Shown: piece by piece, positions 1-6,082 of the stretch
How the letters are laid out: each line of letters starts with the position of its first letter
How positions within the stretch are numbered: the first letter of the stretch is position 1
Source of the DNA: Paracoccaceae bacterium
Lineage (GTDB): Bacteria; Pseudomonadota; Alphaproteobacteria; Rhodobacterales; Rhodobacteraceae
Assembly (NCBI GenBank): GCA_007131945.1
Contig: SLPP01000048.1
Span: 1-11,276 of the forward strand
DNA: 11,276 nucleotides
Direction: 5' to 3'
Program-made: the position numbers and the translations under genes
Notes under the pieces: model-generated
Seen by the model: the letters and a program-made list of their open reading frames with translations, nothing else
Database searches by the model: none
Told to the model about the DNA's origin: nothing

Positions 1-79
1 CCACGATCTGCCGGATCTGCGCCTGCAGCGTGCCGGGCGCGCCCGGTCGCAGGAAGAACGTGTCCACCGAAACCGCCAT
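1..79 (-). CDS. tauR: TauR, MocR-type (GntR/aminotransferase) taurine regulator, N-terminus only
   Basis: Only the first 26 codons are inside the window; the gene continues past its left edge. The visible peptide starts MAVSVDTFFL and runs on to TLQAQIRQIV, which matches the opening of MocR-family regulators (short N-terminus, then the first helix of a GntR winged-helix domain). MocR proteins carry a C-terminal PLP-binding aminotransferase-like domain, which would lie outside this window. The ATG at 79-77 is preceded by a strong GGAGGT ribosome site (complement of 85-90). The gene diverges from tpa across 128 bp, the arrangement known for TauR, the taurine-responsive activator of taurine genes in Rhodobacter. 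The assignment rests on the neighbour as much as on the short peptide; another MocR protein such as a PdxR relative cannot be excluded. Confidence 0.75.
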   Translation of the reverse strand, partial: MAVSVDTFFLRPGAPGTLQAQIRQIV

Positions 80-94
80 CACCCACCTCCGCTC

Positions 95-143
95 TTGAGG
101 ATAGCGATCTTTGGCCTTATGAACAGATCCCTTCTGGCCCTAT
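95..143 (+). promoter_or_regulatory. tauR/tpa control region: two TauR-like direct repeats and a candidate tpa promoter
   Basis: Two similar decamers lie in the same orientation 23 bp apart start to start: TTGGCCTTAT at 111-120 and CTGGCCCTAT at 134-143. As I recall, the Rhodobacter capsulatus TauR sites are direct repeats of the form CTGGACYTAA; the copies here match 7 and 8 of 10 positions. A possible sigma-70 promoter overlaps the first copy: TTGAGG at 95-100, 17 bp, then TATGAA at 118-123. If real, a regulator on the repeats would sit on or just downstream of the -10, which fits repression better than activation, so this promoter may be wrong or the true start may lie further downstream. 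The repeats are seen directly; the binding role is inferred from context. Confidence 0.5.
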
Positions 144-207
144 TCGCGGCACGCTCGCAGGTCCATCCTGCGGCTTTCCCGTTCCGCGCAGCCGAGGGAG
201 CATCCCG

Positions 208-1593
208 ATGGACGACGCCATCACCCGCAATGACCTGAGCCACGTGGTCGAGGCCGACCGCGCCCATGTCTGGCACCATCTGAGCCAGCACAAGCAGTAC
301 GAGAAGATCGACCCGCGCGTCATCGTCGAGGGCCGCGGCCTGCGCGTCTGGGACGCGACCGGCCGCGAGACGCTCGACGCCGTCTCGGGCGGGGTGTGGA
401 CGGTCAATGTCGGCTACGGACGCGAATCGATCGCCAATGCGGTGCGCGACCAGCTTCTGAAGGTGAACTTCTTCGCCGGTGCCGCGGGCTCGGTGCCCGG
501 CGCGCTCTTCGCCGAGGCGCTGACGGCGAAGATGCCGGGGATGAGCCGCGTCTACTATTCGAATTCGGGCTCCGAGGCGAACGAGAAGGCCTACAAGATG
601 GTCCGCCAGATCGCGCATCAGCGCCACGGCGGGAAGAAGTGGAAGATCCTCTACCGCGAGCGCGACTATCACGGCACCACCATCGCCGCGCTCGCCTCGG
701 GCGGGCAGGAAGAGCGCAAGGCGATGTACGGCCCCTTCCCGCCGGGTTTCATCCCGGTGCCGCATTGCCTGGAGTATCGCAGCCAGTGGGGCGAGGTCGC
801 CGATTACGGCATCCGCGCGGCGGACGCGATCGAGGAGGTGATCCTGCGCGAGGGCGCCGACACGGTGGGGGCGATCATCCTCGAACCCGTCACCGCCGGC
901 GGCGGCGTCATTCCGCCGCCCGAGGGCTACTGGCCGCGGGTGCAGGAGATCTGCCGCAAGCACGACATCCTGCTGATCATCGACGAGGTGGTCTGCGGGC
1001 TCGGGCGCACCGGCACCTGGTTCGGCTACCAGAACTACGACATCCAGCCCGACATCGTGACCATGGCCAAGGGCGTCGCCTCGGGCTACGCGGCGATTTC
1101 CTGCACGGTGACGACCGAGCGCGTCTTCGAGATGTTCAAGGACGCCCCCGACGACCCGATGAGCTATTTCCGCGACATCTCGACCTTCGGCGGCTGCACC
1201 GCCGGGCCGGCGGCGGCGCTGGAGAACATGCGTATCATCGAGGAAGAGGGGCTCCTGCAGAACACGCTCGATATGGGCGCGCGGCTGATGGGCAACCTGC
1301 ATGCGCTGATGGAGAAACACCCGGTGATCGGCGATGTGCGCGGCAAGGGGCTCTTCTGCGGCGCCGAGCTGGTCGCCGACCGCAAGACCAGGGACCCGCT
1401 GCCCGAGAAGCAGGTCGCCGCCGTCGTCGCCGCGACGATGGCGCGAGGGGTGCAGATCGGCATGACCAACCGCTCGCTGCCGGGGCTCAACAACACGCTC
1501 TGCCTGAGCCCCGCGCTGGTGGTGACCGCGGCCGAGATCGACCGCATAACCGATGCCATCGACGGCGCGCTGACCGAGGTCTGCGGCGGTTGA
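208..1593 (+). CDS. tpa: Taurine--pyruvate aminotransferase
   Basis: Cytoplasmic class III PLP aminotransferase of 461 aa that transfers the amino group of taurine to pyruvate, giving sulfoacetaldehyde and alanine, the first step of taurine dissimilation. Visible marks are NSGSEAN at 119-125 (phosphate binding), YHG at 154-156, the IIDE motif with Asp259 (binds the PLP pyridine nitrogen) and TMAKG with Lys288 as the PLP-anchoring lysine. The N-terminal stretch AHVWHHLSQHK and the segments GGVWTVNVGYGRESIA and YFRDISTFGGCTAGPAAA are what I recognise as Tpa rather than a generic omega-aminotransferase. The start is set by GAGGGAG seven bases before ATG 208. It is divergent from tauR. No alanine dehydrogenase, tauABC or xsc follows: the next gene is convergent, so tpa is monocistronic here. 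A related omega-amino acid:pyruvate transaminase is the main alternative. Confidence 0.9.
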   Translation: MDDAITRNDLSHVVEADRAHVWHHLSQHKQYEKIDPRVIVEGRGLRVWDATGRETLDAVSGGVWTVNVGYGRESIANAVRDQLLKVNFFAGAAGSVPGALFAEALTAKMPGMSRVYYSNSGSEANEKAYKMVRQIAHQRHGGKKWKILYRERDYHGTTIAALASGGQEERKAMYGPFPPGFIPVPHCLEYRSQWGEVADYGIRAADAIEEVILREGADTVGAIILEPVTAGGGVIPPPEGYWPRVQEICRKHDILLIIDEVVCGLGRTGTWFGYQNYDIQPDIVTMAKGVASGYAAISCTVTTERVFEMFKDAPDDPMSYFRDISTFGGCTAGPAAALENMRIIEEEGLLQNTLDMGARLMGNLHALMEKHPVIGDVRGKGLFCGAELVADRKTRDPLPEKQVAAVVAATMARGVQIGMTNRSLPGLNNTLCLSPALVVTAAEIDRITDAIDGALTEVCGG

Positions 1594-1611
1594 GCCGAGG
1601 GCGCCCGTTCG

Positions 1612-1645
1612 CGACCCGGTCCTGACCTGCGGGTGGGCCGGGTCG
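1612..1645 (+). terminator. tpa: Hairpin after tpa, probable terminator
   Basis: A perfect 8-bp inverted repeat, CGACCCGG at 1612-1619 against CCGGGTCG at 1638-1645, extends inwards to 11 pairs with one G-U. Its 12-nt loop can fold again. It begins 18 bp after the tpa stop in a convergent gap, as expected for a transcript end. There is no T-run after it, so it is not a textbook intrinsic terminator; Rho-dependent ending or a role as 3' mRNA protection is possible. Confidence 0.45.
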
Positions 1646-1698
1646 GCGACCGCCGCGCGCGGGGAGGGGTGTGCGCGTGCGCACGCTCGCCCAAGGAA

Positions 1699-1764
1699 TT
1701 GATACAAAGCGGAAAATCGGCGCCGTTAACCACAACGAAACTTTCGACCGAAGCCGTTCCGGCC
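1699..1764. repeat. Copy A of a conserved intergenic element with a 21-bp core
   Basis: The core at 1726-1746 starts TTAACC and ends GAAACTTTCG. It matches copy B (6797-6817) at 19 of 21 bases in the same orientation. By eye, about 43 of 66 bases match over the whole ungapped unit; the left flank is A-rich in a very GC-rich window. The core contains the perfect palindrome CGAAACTTTCG (1736-1746). It sits in the convergent gap between tpa and the sugar transferase gene, 36 bp beyond the latter's stop codon. The function is unknown to me. A degenerate CtrA-type site (TTAA-N7-GAAA, where the consensus is TTAA-N7-TTAA), a promoter for an unannotated transcript, or a small dispersed repeat are all possible. 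Confidence 0.6.
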
Positions 1765-1780
1765 GCCGGCGGGCGGCCGG
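1759..1780 (-). terminator. Hairpin just after the sugar transferase stop, probable terminator
   Basis: CCGGCCGCC (1759-1767) pairs perfectly with GGCGGCCGG (1772-1780) around a 4-nt loop: nine G-C pairs starting one base beyond the stop codon that ends at 1782. On the minus strand it is followed by AACGGCTTCGG, not a T-run, so ending there would need help or be inefficient. Placement right at the stop makes a role in ending or stabilising the epimerase/sugar transferase mRNA likely. Confidence 0.45.
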
Positions 1781-1781
1781 G

Positions 1782-2408
1782 TCAGGGCTTTCCGCCGCTC
1801 TGCCGGCAAAGCGCCCGCCGCGCGGTGCGCGCGATCAGGACGAGGTCGAGGCACAGGTTGCGGCGGCGCTGGTAGATCAGGTCGAGCCGCGCCTTGCGCG
1901 GGATGCAGGCGCGGACGTAGATCGCGTCGGTCTCGTCGCGGGTGCGGGCGCGGGCGAGAAGCCGCTCCTCGTGGCGATGGAAATGCAGCGTCGCGAGGCC
2001 GCTGATCCCGGGGCGGGACTTCAGCACCTCGGCATAGAGCGCGGGGAAACGCTCGGCATACTGCCGCAGGGGCGGGCGCGGGCCGATGAAGCTCATCTCG
2101 CCCTTGAGCACGTTCCAGAGCTGCGGCAACTCGTCGAGCCGCAGTCGCCGGAGCCAGCGCCCCGTGCGCGTGATGCGCCCGGCCTTGTCGCCGCCCGAGA
2201 CGCCCGAATCGCCCGCCTCGGGCCGCATCGTGCGGAACTTCCACAGCGTGAAGGCGCGCCGCGGCGCGCGCATCCGCTCGGAGGGATAGAGCACGGGACG
2301 GCCGTCGACGGCCAGCACGGCAAGCGCGATCGCGGCCATGATCGGCGCGGTGACGGCCAGCAGCGCCAGCGCGAGCAGGATGTCGAGCGCCCGCTTCGCC
2401 GGCGTCAT
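1782..2408 (-). CDS. Small initiating sugar transferase (polyprenyl-phosphate phosphoglycosyl transferase, PglC/WcaJ family)
   Basis: A 208-aa membrane-bound enzyme of the bacterial sugar transferase family, which transfers a sugar-1-phosphate from a nucleotide sugar to a polyprenyl phosphate and so starts a lipid-linked glycan. Visible features in order: one hydrophobic N-terminal segment at about 9-34 (membrane or re-entrant helix), KFRTM at 57-61, the signature LDELPQLWNVLKGEMSFIGP at 91-110 with the Asp92-Glu93 catalytic pair, and RPGISG at 132-137. The length fits the minimal PglC-like form, not the 450-aa WcaJ form with extra membrane helices. I chose ATG 2408 over an in-frame GTG at 2441 because homology starts at MTPAKRALDI and the GTG has no ribosome site. 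It lies 43 bp after the epimerase gene on the same strand, so the two are probably co-transcribed. The sugar and the end product cannot be read from the sequence. Confidence 0.85.
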   Translation of the reverse strand: MTPAKRALDILLALALLAVTAPIMAAIALAVLAVDGRPVLYPSERMRAPRRAFTLWKFRTMRPEAGDSGVSGGDKAGRITRTGRWLRRLRLDELPQLWNVLKGEMSFIGPRPPLRQYAERFPALYAEVLKSRPGISGLATLHFHRHEERLLARARTRDETDAIYVRACIPRKARLDLIYQRRRNLCLDLVLIARTARRALCRQSGGKP

Positions 2409-2451
2409 GCCGCGCCCGCTCCGCCACCCGCGCTCCGGCACGCCGCGGCGC

Positions 2452-3330
2452 TCACGGCACCCCCCGGCAGGCCCGCCACTGCGCCACCATCTCGGCCGCG
2501 GTGCTTTCGGCGGGCGCGAAATGCACCCGTGCCGTCAGCGCCGTGCAGTCGAGCGTGAAGTGCTCGACGGCGTCCGCGGGGGCCGGCCGCCAGCGCCAGT
2601 CGCCCCCCGCCGCGCGCGCCAGATCGGCCATCGCCACCGGCGCCGGCGCGGCCACGTTCAGCGCCGCCGGCAGTTCCGACGCCTGGGCGAGCGCCTCGAT
2701 CACGCGCGCCAGGCTCACCGGCCCGATATAGGAGCGCACCGGCCCGCCGCCGCTGGCGAACCGGTCGATGAAATGCAGCCCTTCGCGTTGCGCGTTCGTG
2801 AACAGCGCATCCGCCCCGGCGACATTGCCGATGCGCAGCGCGCAGACCGACAGGCCGCGCGCGCGCCAGGCCGCGCCGACCGCCTCCATCTCGCGCTTCG
2901 CCGCGCCATAGGCCGAGGCCGGCGGCCCGGTGGCCTCCTCCTCGCGCCAGGGCACGACGCGGCCGCCGCCATAGACCGAAGCCGACGAGGCGAGCAGCAC
3001 CCGGCCGATCCCCGCCGCCTCGGCCGCCTCGAGGCAGGCCGTCGCCAGAAGCGCGTTGAGCGCGACGTCGCCGCCACCGGGCGACCAGGGCGTGACGCCG
3101 GCGAGCACCAGCATCGCCGCCGGTCGGTCGGTCCCCGGCATCACCCTGGCAAGCGCCGCGGGACCGTCCTCGAGCGGTGCCCAGCGCAGCGACGCAAGCG
3201 CCGCCCGCACCGGATCGCCGCGCGTCTGCAGGCAGACCGGCGCCCCCGCGCGCGCCCAATGCGCCGACAGGAGCCGGCCGACACGGCCGCTGGCGCCGAT
3301 GACGAGAAGACGGTGCGCGGTCTCGGACAT
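2452..3330 (-). CDS. NAD(P)-dependent epimerase/dehydratase, extended SDR family
   Basis: A 292-aa cytoplasmic protein with an N-terminal Rossmann fold: GASGRVG at 12-18 (dinucleotide-binding glycine motif, GxxGxxG), SSASVYGG at 115-122 (catalytic Ser/Thr region) and YGAAK at 141-145 (catalytic YxxxK). The C-terminal half is short and fits nucleotide-sugar 4-epimerases, 4-reductases or related sugar-modifying SDRs; the exact reaction is not determined. The ATG at 3330 was chosen because the Rossmann strand begins seven residues later; the ribosome site is weak (GGAG about a dozen bases upstream). The gene is followed by the initiating sugar transferase, so the pair may make and then load one sugar, as in the reductase/PGT pairs that start QuiNAc-type glycans; that comparison is an inference. 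It diverges from paaG over 136 bp and could share its regulation. Confidence 0.75.
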   Translation of the reverse strand: MSETAHRLLVIGASGRVGRLLSAHWARAGAPVCLQTRGDPVRAALASLRWAPLEDGPAALARVMPGTDRPAAMLVLAGVTPWSPGGGDVALNALLATACLEAAEAAGIGRVLLASSASVYGGGRVVPWREEEATGPPASAYGAAKREMEAVGAAWRARGLSVCALRIGNVAGADALFTNAQREGLHFIDRFASGGGPVRSYIGPVSLARVIEALAQASELPAALNVAAPAPVAMADLARAAGGDWRWRPAPADAVEHFTLDCTALTARVHFAPAESTAAEMVAQWRACRGVP

Positions 3331-3401
3331 GCTCGATACGGACTCCGCTTGTCCGTTCTTGCCACAGCCGTTCGGCAGCGGCCAGCCCGCAGTTAATGAT
3401 T

Positions 3402-3413
3402 GACCGATCGGTC
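3402..3413. promoter_or_regulatory. TetR-type palindromic operator candidate upstream of paaG
   Basis: GACCGATCGGTC is a perfect 12-bp palindrome in the 136-bp divergent gap between the epimerase gene and paaG. It is preceded by the AT-rich TTAATGAT at 3393-3400. Palindromes built on GACCGNNCGGTC are typical for TetR-family repressors, and a TetR protein is encoded at the end of the paa operon, so PaaR is the natural candidate ligand. It centres about 60 bp upstream of the paaG start, where it would overlap or follow a promoter. No convincing -35/-10 pair is visible on either strand; TAATGA at 3394-3399 is the best -10 guess. Confidence 0.6.
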
Positions 3414-3466
3414 GGCTTATGCGACTGTCCGCGCACCAGATCGGGGGCGGGGTACAAGGGGGGGAG

Positions 3467-4255
3467 ATGACGCAGTCCGACACGATCCTTGCGCAGCTTT
3501 CCGGCGGCGTGCTGAGGCTCACGCTCAACCGCCCCGACCGGATGAACGCCTTCACCGAAGAGATGCACCTGGCGCTCCGCGCCCAGCTCGACCGGGCGCG
3601 GACCGACCCCGAGACCCGCGCCGTGCTGATCACCGGCGCCGGGCGCGGATTCTGCGCCGGGCAGGACCTGGGCGAGCGCGACCCGAGCAAGGGACGTGCC
3701 GATCTGGGCCACACGATCGGCACGTTCTACAACCCGCTGATCCGCCAGATCCGGGCGCTGGAAAAGCCCGTGATCTGCGCCGTCAACGGCGTCGCCGCCG
3801 GCGCGGGGGCGAACATCGCGCTTGCCTGCGACATCGTGCTCGCCGCCGAATCGGCGCGCTTCATCCAGGCCTTCTCGAAGCTCGGCCTGGTGCCGGACGC
3901 TGGCGGCAGCTGGTTCCTCACCCGGCTTCTGGGCGAGGCGCGGGCCAAGGCGCTGGCGATGACCGCCGAGCCGCTCGACGCCCTGCAGGCCGCCGAGTGG
4001 GGGCTGATCTGGCGGGCCGTGCCCGACGAGCGGCTCTTGACGGTGGCCGAGCACCTCGCCGGGAAACTCGCCGCCGGGCCGACGCTCGGCATCGGCCTGA
4101 CCAAGCGCGCGATCCAGGCGGCCAGCACGAACCCGCTCGACGCCCAGCTCGAGCTCGAGCTCGAATTCCAGCGCCGGGCCGGGTTTTCCGACGATTATGC
4201 CGAGGGCGTCGCGGCGTTCCTGGAAAAGCGCAAGCCGGAGTTCAGGGGAAGATGA
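3467..4255 (+). CDS. paaG: PaaG, 1,2-epoxyphenylacetyl-CoA isomerase (crotonase family)
   Basis: A 262-aa cytoplasmic enzyme, the same size as E. coli PaaG, which isomerises ring-1,2-epoxyphenylacetyl-CoA to the oxepin-CoA in aerobic phenylacetate breakdown. Crotonase motifs are clear: LNRPDRMNAFTEEMH at 20-34, GAGRGFCAGQDL at 57-68 (first oxyanion-hole loop), NGVAAGAGANIALACD at 107-122 (second loop) and FSKLGLVPDAGG at 136-147 with Asp144, the acid typical of PaaG-type isomerases. The FYNPLIRQI segment (87-95) and the C-terminal DYAEGVAAFLEKRKPEFRG also match PaaG closely. ATG 3467 directly follows the purine-rich GGGGGGAG; an in-frame ATG at 3419 has no ribosome site and abuts the operator. 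The TGA overlaps the paaI start (ATGA), which implies translational coupling. The main alternative is a generic enoyl-CoA hydratase, made unlikely by paaI and paaK. Confidence 0.9.
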   Translation: MTQSDTILAQLSGGVLRLTLNRPDRMNAFTEEMHLALRAQLDRARTDPETRAVLITGAGRGFCAGQDLGERDPSKGRADLGHTIGTFYNPLIRQIRALEKPVICAVNGVAAGAGANIALACDIVLAAESARFIQAFSKLGLVPDAGGSWFLTRLLGEARAKALAMTAEPLDALQAAEWGLIWRAVPDERLLTVAEHLAGKLAAGPTLGIGLTKRAIQAASTNPLDAQLELELEFQRRAGFSDDYAEGVAAFLEKRKPEFRGR

Positions 4256-4698
4256 CCGAGACCCTTTCGCCCGAGGCGCTGGCGCGCGCCGCGGCCGAGG
4301 TGATGTGGGCGGCCGACCGCGCCACGCGCGGGCTCGGCATCACGCTCGATGCGATCGGGCCGGGGCGCGCGACGCTCTCGCTGACCGTGACCGAGGCGAT
4401 GACCAACGGCCACGGCACCTGCCACGGCGGCTTCATCTTCGCGCTCGCGGACAGCGCCTTCGCCTTTGCCTGCAACAGCTACAACCAGCGCACCGTCGCG
4501 CATATGGCGTCGATCACCTTCCTCGCCCCCGGCCGGCCGGGCATGAAGCTGACCGCCGAGGCGCGCGAGATCTCGCGCCAGGGCCGCAACGGCATCTACG
4601 ACATCCGCGTCAGCGCCGATGACGGCACCCATGTCGCCGAGTTCCGCGGCCATTCGCGCACCGTCAAGGGCACGCATCTGCCCGACCCGAGCCAGTGA
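4252..4698 (+). CDS. paaI: PaaI, phenylacetate-pathway hot-dog thioesterase
   Basis: A 148-aa single-domain hot-dog (4HBT) acyl-CoA thioesterase. In the paa pathway PaaI removes CoA from hydroxylated phenylacetyl-CoA dead ends, freeing CoA. Key pieces are TNGHGTCHGGFIFALADSAF at 51-70, including the HGG loop (58-60) and Asp67 as the catalytic acid equivalent to Asp61 in E. coli PaaI, then ACNS at 73-76 and GRNGIYDIRV at 111-120. The start overlaps the paaG stop by ATGA with GGGGAAG just ahead. Only eight bases separate its stop from paaK. A general hot-dog thioesterase would look similar, but the position between paaG and paaK settles the call. Confidence 0.92.
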   Translation: MTETLSPEALARAAAEVMWAADRATRGLGITLDAIGPGRATLSLTVTEAMTNGHGTCHGGFIFALADSAFAFACNSYNQRTVAHMASITFLAPGRPGMKLTAEAREISRQGRNGIYDIRVSADDGTHVAEFRGHSRTVKGTHLPDPSQ

Positions 4699-4706
4699 GG
4701 TGACAC

Positions 4707-6020
4707 ATGGAAGACCTCTCCCCCCGCCCCGGTGACCTGGAGCCGATCGAGACCGCCTCGCGCGACGAGATCGCGGCGCTGCAGCTTGAGCGCATGCGGT
4801 GGTCGGTCCGCCATGCCTATGACAACTCGCCCTTCTACCGGCAGCGGTTCGACGAACACGGGGTGCATCCGGACGAGCTGAAGACGCTCGCCGACCTCGC
4901 GAAGTTTCCCTTCACGCAGAAATCCGACCTGCGCGACACCTATCCCTTCGGCATGTTCGCCGTCCCGCGCGAGCGGATCGTGCGCGTCCACGCCTCGTCG
5001 GGCACGACCGGCAAGCCGACGGTGGTGGGATATACCGCGCGCGACATCGACACCTGGGCGCATCTCGTGGCGCGTTCGATCCGGGCGAGCGGCGGCCGGC
5101 CGGGCGACATCGTTCACATCGCCTATGGCTACGGCCTGTTCACCGGCGGGCTGGGGGCGCATTACGGGGCCGAGAAGCTCGGCTGCACGGTGGTGCCGAT
5201 CTCGGGCGGGATGACCGAGCGGCAGGTGACGCTGATCGCCGATTTCAAGCCGCGGATCATCATGGTCACGCCCTCCTACATGCTCTCGATCCTCGACGGC
5301 TTCCAGCGCGCCGGCATCGACCCGCGCGAAACCTCGCTCGCCGTCGGCATCTTCGGCGCCGAGCCCTGGACGAACGCCATGCGGCGCGAGATCGAGGAGG
5401 CCTTCGACATGCACGCGGTCGACATCTACGGGCTTTCAGAGGTGATGGGGCCGGGCGTGGCGAACGAATGCGTCGAGACCAAGGACGGGCTGACGATCTG
5501 GGAGGACCATTTCTACCCCGAGATCATCGACCCCGCGACCGGCACGCCCGTGCCCGACGGCGAGATGGGCGAGCTTGTCTTCACCACGCTGACCAAGGAG
5601 GGGCTGCCGATCATCCGCTACCGGACGCGGGACCTGACGCGGCTGCTGCCCGGCACGGCGCGCTCGATGCGGCGGATGGAGAAGATCACCGGGCGCTCGG
5701 ACGACATGATCATCCTGCGCGGGGTCAACGTCTTCCCGACCCAGATCGAGGAGCAGATCCTGAAATGCGCCGGCCTCGCCCCGCATTTCCAGATCGAGCT
5801 GACGCGCGAGGGGCGGATGGACGCGATGTGCGTACATGCCGAGGCCACCCAGGCCGCCGCCGGCGAGGCGGCGCGCAAGGCCTCGGCGAAGGAACTCGCC
5901 CACCACATCAAGAGCGTGATCGGCGTCTCGGCGCGGGTCAATGTCCACGAACCCGGCGGCGCGCCGCGCTCGGAAGGCAAGGCGAAACGCGTCGTCGACA
6001 ACCGCCCGAAGGAGCGCTGA
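4707..6020 (+). CDS. paaK: PaaK, phenylacetate--CoA ligase
   Basis: An AMP-forming ligase of 437 aa, the same length as E. coli PaaK, which activates phenylacetate to phenylacetyl-CoA with ATP: the entry step of the pathway. Visible motifs are SSGTTGKPT at 97-105 (phosphate loop), FGAEPW at 216-221, DIYGLSEVMGPG at 239-250 (adenine/aromatic pocket), YRTRDLTRL at 305-313 (ATP hinge region), GRSDDMIILRGVNVFP at 329-344 (start of the C-terminal domain) and EGKAKRV at 423-429, which carries the conserved C-terminal lysine. It starts at ATG 4707 behind GAGGTGAC and follows paaI by eight bases, so it is the third gene of one operon. It appears complete, with no missing motif. Confidence 0.95.
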   Translation: MEDLSPRPGDLEPIETASRDEIAALQLERMRWSVRHAYDNSPFYRQRFDEHGVHPDELKTLADLAKFPFTQKSDLRDTYPFGMFAVPRERIVRVHASSGTTGKPTVVGYTARDIDTWAHLVARSIRASGGRPGDIVHIAYGYGLFTGGLGAHYGAEKLGCTVVPISGGMTERQVTLIADFKPRIIMVTPSYMLSILDGFQRAGIDPRETSLAVGIFGAEPWTNAMRREIEEAFDMHAVDIYGLSEVMGPGVANECVETKDGLTIWEDHFYPEIIDPATGTPVPDGEMGELVFTTLTKEGLPIIRYRTRDLTRLLPGTARSMRRMEKITGRSDDMIILRGVNVFPTQIEEQILKCAGLAPHFQIELTREGRMDAMCVHAEATQAAAGEAARKASAKELAHHIKSVIGVSARVNVHEPGGAPRSEGKAKRVVDNRPKER

Positions 6021-6082
6021 GCGCCCGCGCAGCCGGGGAGAGGGGGCAGCGCCCCGCCCGTCCCGAAGGTCAGGATCCGCCG

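Noticed and set aside
1671..1684. GTGCGC-GT-GCGCAC inverted repeat in the tpa 3' gap as an operator
   Set aside because: No start codon or promoter is near; alternating purine-pyrimidine GC sequence gives such repeats easily. Kept only as a side note to the hairpin finding.
79..1707. A 542-codon open frame on the minus strand opposite tpa
   Set aside because: Low-complexity Arg/Ala/His/Asp-rich protein typical of the antisense of a GC-rich gene; tpa on the other strand has full PLP motifs and a ribosome site.
2409..2441. GTG start for the sugar transferase adding 11 residues
   Set aside because: No ribosome site ahead of it and the extra residues are Arg/Gly-rich with no family similarity.
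3419..3466. Upstream ATG start for paaG adding 16 residues (MRLSAHQIGG...)
   Set aside because: No ribosome site, it abuts the palindrome, and PaaG homology starts after ATG 3467, which has a purine-rich site just ahead.
2405..4054. A 549-codon minus-strand frame spanning the epimerase gene and the paaG antisense
   Set aside because: It crosses a divergent promoter gap and two well-supported genes in other frames, and its protein shows no recognisable domain.
4146..4165. CTCGAG-type hexamer repeat in paaG (ELELELEF)
   Set aside because: Aligns with the LDLERDYQ region of other PaaG proteins; simple codon repetition within a conserved helix, not a mobile or regulatory repeat.
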